Shown here piece by piece: positions 31,904 through 32,103 of a stretch of 32,103 bases of DNA (the first letter of the stretch is position 1; the number at the start of each line of letters is the position of its first letter). Made by a program: the position numbers and the translations under genes. Under the pieces are notes generated by a model that worked only from the letters and a program-made list of their open reading frames with translations, was not told the origin of the DNA and ran no database searches. This DNA is from Myxococcales bacterium (GTDB lineage Bacteria; Myxococcota; Myxococcia; Myxococcales; UBA5297): the NCBI GenBank assembly GCA_031262165.1, contig JAISIF010000202.1, positions 1-32,103 of the forward strand, read 5' to 3'.

Positions 31904-32103
31904 TGACCCCGACCCGCTTTGGTGGACACATCTTTCGCCTGAAGAGATGTCCAAGAAAAAAGAAAAACAAGCAGTCGTTCCCGCATCGAAAGATCAATCT
32001 TCGAACCGTCCTCGACGTCGATTCACGGCGGGGTTCAAAGCCGGAGCTGTGCGTCTGGTGTTGGAGGAAGGACGGAAGGTTTCCACGGTCGCGCAGGATT
32101 TGG
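31904..32103 (+). mobile_element. IS3-type insertion sequence, left end (cut by window)
   Basis: The likely left terminal repeat starts TGACCCCGACCCGCTTTGG at 31904; IS3-family elements usually begin with TGA(A/C)C. The orfA gene begins 43 bp inside. The right end lies outside the window, so the exact boundary and target duplication cannot be checked. Confidence 0.6.
31947..32103 (+). CDS. IS3-family transposase OrfA (partial)
   Basis: Starts MSKKKEKQAVV at 31947, with GAAGAG just upstream, and runs off the window at 32103 after 52 codons. RRRFTAGFKAGAVRLVLEEG followed by KVSTVAQDL is the helix-turn-helix start of IS3-family OrfA (usual form RRxYTxEFKxxAVRLV). It binds the IS ends. OrfB, which would carry the DDE catalytic triad, must lie beyond the window. 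Confidence 0.85.
   Translation, partial: MSKKKEKQAVVPASKDQSSNRPRRRFTAGFKAGAVRLVLEEGRKVSTVAQDL

Noticed and set aside
31280-31906. Plus-strand 208-codon frame opposite lgt
   Set aside because: Antisense to lgt, Arg/Glu/Ala-rich, no homology recognised.

Overview
The window is about 32 kb of a GC-rich bacterial chromosome. The kind of organism is inferred, not proven: a member of the deltaproteobacterial / Myxococcota-Bradymonadota group. The pointers are the gene order rpmG - tRNA-Trp - secE - nusG - rplK - rplA, a 2045-residue thioester alpha-2-macroglobulin, several Cys-rich lipoproteins with CTSNxxC and CDCGCG repeats, a C-rich variant of Lgt, and housekeeping genes with high-GC codon use.

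Layout. (1) 1-3312: a translation/transcription/secretion block (L33, tRNA-Trp, SecE, NusG, L11, L1), closed by a very strong terminator; L10, L7/L12 and RpoBC do not follow. (2) 3313-3702: a gene-free patch of repeats built around CCCCTACAA. (3) 3703-10545, minus strand: an alpha-2-macroglobulin gene followed by a HAD phosphatase gene. (4) 10546-14430: two tandem paralogous Cys-rich lipoprotein genes with matching upstream regions, leader hairpins and terminators, then a duplicated terminator segment. (5) 14431-19773: a degenerate acyl-CoA-synthetase-like gene, a zinc-protease-like lipoprotein, a FabH-type ketoacyl synthase and a possible leaderless one-helix membrane protein. (6) 19818-21900: divergent radA and coaE. 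(7) 21901-25620: ABC-F ATPase and rsmE genes set among transposase fragments and small mobile repeats. (8) 25637-29327: a third lipoprotein of the same family, then a dead IS5-type transposase split by a 186-bp miniature element. (9) 29328-32103: a small lipoprotein, a PP2C phosphatase, an Lgt-type lipoprotein-maturation enzyme, and the left end of an IS3-type element running off the window.

How the genes relate. Five genes carry lipoprotein signal peptides, and an Lgt homologue that would lipidate such proteins lies in the same window. Three of the lipoproteins (10903, 12253 and 27465) share a promoter layout: TGCATA, 18-19 nt, TTG hexamer, 17 nt, TA-hexamer running into GC-rich GCGCC sequence. 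Two of them (10903 and 27465) also share a beta-rich C-terminal domain ending in ISFSF/LSFSF-xG. This looks like a co-regulated, expanding surface-protein family.

Most notable for follow-up: the shared promoter of the lipoprotein family; a 186-bp miniature element present twice with only four differences, whose removal exactly restores a transposase reading frame; and a second dispersed repeat whose terminal arms differ between copies but stay complementary within each copy. No CRISPR array, rRNA or complete intact IS was seen.
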